NCBI RefSeq assembly: GCF_014205895.1
Contig: NZ_JACHFC010000001.1
Coordinates: forward strand, 372,001 to 436,000
Direction: 5' to 3'
Length of the DNA stretch: 64,000 nt
Origin: Borreliella lanei
GTDB lineage: Bacteria > Spirochaetota > Spirochaetia > Borreliales > Borreliaceae
Numbering within the stretch: the first letter of the stretch is position 1; the number at the start of each line of letters is the position of its first letter. Shown here in pieces: positions 63,546-64,000 of this stretch. Position numbers and translations under genes: made by a program. Below the pieces are notes generated by a model that was not told the DNA's origin, made no database searches, and saw only the letters and a list, made by a program, of their open reading frames with translations.

Positions 63546-64000
63546 ATGTATAAAAAGAAACAAAAAAAAATATATGAAATTCTGGACTTGTTTTTACTTG
63601 TCTTTAAAACAACAACACTTACAATTGGCGGAGGATTAATAATTATATCTGAGCTTAAAAAAATATTTGTTAAAAAAAGAAAAATAATATCTGAGGACGA
63701 TTTTAACAAAATACTAGCAACATCAAATGTTATTCCTGGAGTTACGGCGATTAATTTTGTGTTTCTAATAGGAAGAAAATTTGGGGGTTTCCCATGCGCA
63801 CTTTTGCTCGTTGTTGCAGGAATTTTACCTTCTATTATTGCAATAATAATGGTTTTCCTGTACCTAAAATTAGTACCAGACAACATACATGTTGAAAAAT
63901 TTCTCGAAGGTGCAAAAATATCTTCAATTATCATAATGATAACCGTTGTTTTAAAATTTTCAAAAAAAATGTTGAATAATTCTATAATAAAATGGACAAT
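63546..64000 (+). CDS. Chromate-transporter-family membrane protein (N-terminal part)
   Basis: The frame opens at ATG 63546 and runs off the right edge after 151 codons. The product (MYKKKQKKIYEILDLFLLVF) has the CHR-family half-domain pattern: FKTTTLTIGGGLIIISELKK, ISEDDFNKILATSNVIPGVT, AINFVFLIGRKFGGFPCALL and VVAGILPSIIAIIMV. The family signature PGPxA reads PGVTA here. In known bacteria ChrA exports chromate; short paired half-proteins are common, so a second half may follow outside the window. True substrate is unknown. It is divergent from mscS. Confidence 0.85.
   Translation, partial: MYKKKQKKIYEILDLFLLVFKTTTLTIGGGLIIISELKKIFVKKRKIISEDDFNKILATSNVIPGVTAINFVFLIGRKFGGFPCALLLVVAGILPSIIAIIMVFLYLKLVPDNIHVEKFLEGAKISSIIIMITVVLKFSKKMLNNSIIKWT

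Noticed and set aside
63515..63934. 139-codon minus-strand frame
   Set aside because: It is antisense to the chromate-transporter-family gene, whose motifs are clear.
1..64000. CRISPR arrays, insertion sequences, prophage or plasmid genes, rRNA
   Set aside because: I looked for regularly spaced repeats, transposase motifs and rRNA landmarks and saw none.

Overview
The window is chromosomal DNA of a Borrelia-type spirochete, most likely of the Lyme disease group (Borreliella); I cannot settle the species from sequence alone. The evidence is the very high A+T content, the gene order (uvrC, holA, glycolipid synthase and mscS; dnaX; lpt genes; murA; tuf and the S10/spc/alpha ribosomal genes; rny; der; a giant coiled-coil gene; pheST; trxB; hsp70 operon; nadE), archaeal-type PheRS, lipoproteins with relaxed lipoboxes, and an Asp in place of the usual MurA active-site Cys. 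Most genes lie on the minus strand. Plus-strand genes are A-rich (Lys/Asn/Ile-rich proteins) and minus-strand genes are richer in G and T, as expected if a replication fork crosses the window from right to left (inference).

Layout. 1-3.9 kb: a partial membrane-anchored protein, a small basic protein, a decayed inositol monophosphatase gene and nadE, whose glutaminase half has lost its catalytic residues. 4.2-8.6 kb (+): grpE-dnaK-dnaJ-rlmB-like. 8.6-22.7 kb (-): one long run from der through an exported possible cysteine peptidase, a HAD hydrolase, a 2166-residue coiled-coil protein, pheS and pheT to trxB. 22.8-23.5 kb (+): a GerMN-domain protein. 23.5-41.1 kb (-): tuf, then the S10, spc and alpha ribosomal genes with secY and rpoA, then rny, ymdB and tlyA, apparently driven by one strong promoter with a long leader that holds a terminator-like hairpin. 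41.4-43.3 kb: a small lipoprotein and a MATE transporter. 43.9-50.3 kb (-): lptC-lptA-lptB-pgeF-nif3-lspA-(75 aa)-YmdB paralogue-murA, an envelope cluster. 50.6-53.3 kb (-): dnaX-ybaB-ndk. 53.5-54.8 kb: 4.5S RNA and four tRNAs (Arg, three Ser) around a lipoprotein gene. 54.9-64 kb: a TPR protein, a LamG-like/Fn3 secreted protein, uvrC, a lipoprotein, holA, a galactolipid synthase, an MscS channel and the start of a chromate-transporter-family gene.

Most of the window is housekeeping: translation, protein export and folding, lipoprotein maturation, peptidoglycan precursor synthesis, and replication and repair. The most unusual points are a second YmdB-family protein that has lost every metal ligand, a NadE with a dead amidase domain, a mirror-symmetric bidirectional promoter between tRNA-Arg and a lipoprotein gene, a tRNA-Arg with anticodon GCG, a terminator-like hairpin just after the tuf/S10 promoter, the giant coiled-coil protein, and Lpt-type transport genes in a lineage known to lack LPS. 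I saw no CRISPR array, insertion sequence, prophage or rRNA gene.
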